From the NCBI GenBank assembly GCA_020854255.1, contig JADZFV010000478.1:1-37772 (forward strand): a stretch of DNA of 37,772 nucleotides. The letters are read 5' to 3'. The position numbers and the translations under genes were made by a program. Under the pieces are notes generated by a model, which saw only the letters and a list, made by a program, of their open reading frames with translations, had not been told where the DNA came from and ran no database searches. Of the stretch, positions 37,551 to 37,772 are shown in pieces (the first letter of the stretch is position 1; each line of letters opens with the position of its first letter). Origin of the DNA: Candidatus Melainabacteria bacterium (GTDB lineage Bacteria; Cyanobacteriota; Vampirovibrionia; Obscuribacterales; Obscuribacteraceae).

Positions 37551-37772
37551 TTACTCTTCATCTTTCTTCTCTTTATCCGTATCACTCGGCTCTTCTTCCT
37601 CGGCGGTTTTCTGTGGCTGAGCAGACTGCCCGCGGACGCGCACATAGGGATTGCGATATCTGGCAGCAGCCGCAGCGGCTGCCGCTGCCCAACTTGAGCG
37701 GTCGATAAATTCCAGACGTAATTGTCCGTCGGGATCCTGATAATAGTGCTGCAAAATTTGTTCGTAGCGCCA
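37551..37772 (-). CDS. C-terminal part of a protein, running off the window
   Basis: The frame stays open to the right edge, so the 5' end is missing and only 73 residues are seen. It begins WRYEQILQHYYQDPDGQLRL, then a run of nine Ala, an Arg/Tyr-rich patch (RYRNPYVRVRG) and an acidic Lys/Glu tail to the stop at 37551-37553. The tail is probably disordered. The visible part is too short to name the family. It lies 39 bp upstream of the membrane/TPR gene on the same strand, so it is likely the preceding cistron. Confidence 0.6.
   Translation of the reverse strand, partial: WRYEQILQHYYQDPDGQLRLEFIDRSSWAAAAAAAAARYRNPYVRVRGQSAQPQKTAEEEEPSDTDKEKKDEE

Overview
The window reads as a chromosomal segment of a free-living, heterotrophic-type bacterium with moderately high GC. 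It has no phage, plasmid, IS, CRISPR, tRNA or rRNA signal. The gene content suggests a non-photosynthetic Cyanobacteriota lineage (Vampirovibrionia/Melainabacteria, Obscuribacterales-like): long proteins with low-complexity linkers, type IV pilus ATPase N-terminal-like (MshEN-like) helical repeats on unusual scaffolds, TPR and thioredoxin-like proteins, and two DUF2142 membrane proteins. No phylogenetic marker was searched, so I put this assignment at about 50%.

Layout. 1-3.1 kb: a GH77 4-alpha-glucanotransferase preceded by two chained five-codon mini-ORFs, a doubtful small ORF, and a hypothetical cytosolic protein. 3.2-7.6 kb: rsmG (minus), divergent from a 1121-residue protein that joins a J-like domain without HPD, MshEN-like units and a very long acidic tail. 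7.6-11.6 kb (minus): a 999-residue membrane/spermidine-synthase-like fusion, then a response regulator with a GAF-like output, possibly with a 19-codon mini-ORF between them. 11.8-16.6 kb (plus): an SbcC/Rad50-type ATPase and a second protein with MshEN-like units. 16.7-18.6 kb (minus): a uridine kinase-like protein and a DUF2142 protein joined by a GTGA overlap. 18.9-22.6 kb: a hybrid histidine kinase with a complete internal phosphorelay (four PAS, HisKA, HATPase, two receivers, Hpt), closed by a hairpin that begins at its stop codon.

22.8-31.8 kb is one tightly spaced plus-strand run: penicillin-acylase-family hydrolase, serA, a secreted DUF3160 protein, a secreted hypothetical protein and a second DUF2142 protein, with gaps of 18, 24, 11 and 1 bp. 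31.9-35.0 kb: a two-thioredoxin-domain protein with ten Arg-Pro tetrapeptides, convergent with a membrane-anchored SGNH-like protein; the two genes share their stop codons in one CTAG. 35.0-37.8 kb: a 508-bp AT-rich intergenic region, a TPR protein, a cluster of three 30-bp repeats, and a minus-strand pair (a membrane-anchored beta-sandwich/TPR protein and the 3' end of another gene running off the window).

How they work together: firm biochemical roles are housekeeping (MalQ, RsmG, SbcC, Udk, SerA). The most unusual material is the pair of proteins carrying MshEN-like modules outside any pilus ATPase, the two-thioredoxin protein, and the envelope-type operon around DUF3160/DUF2142. Two signalling proteins (hybrid kinase and GAF response regulator) sit about 10 kb apart without obvious cognate partners.
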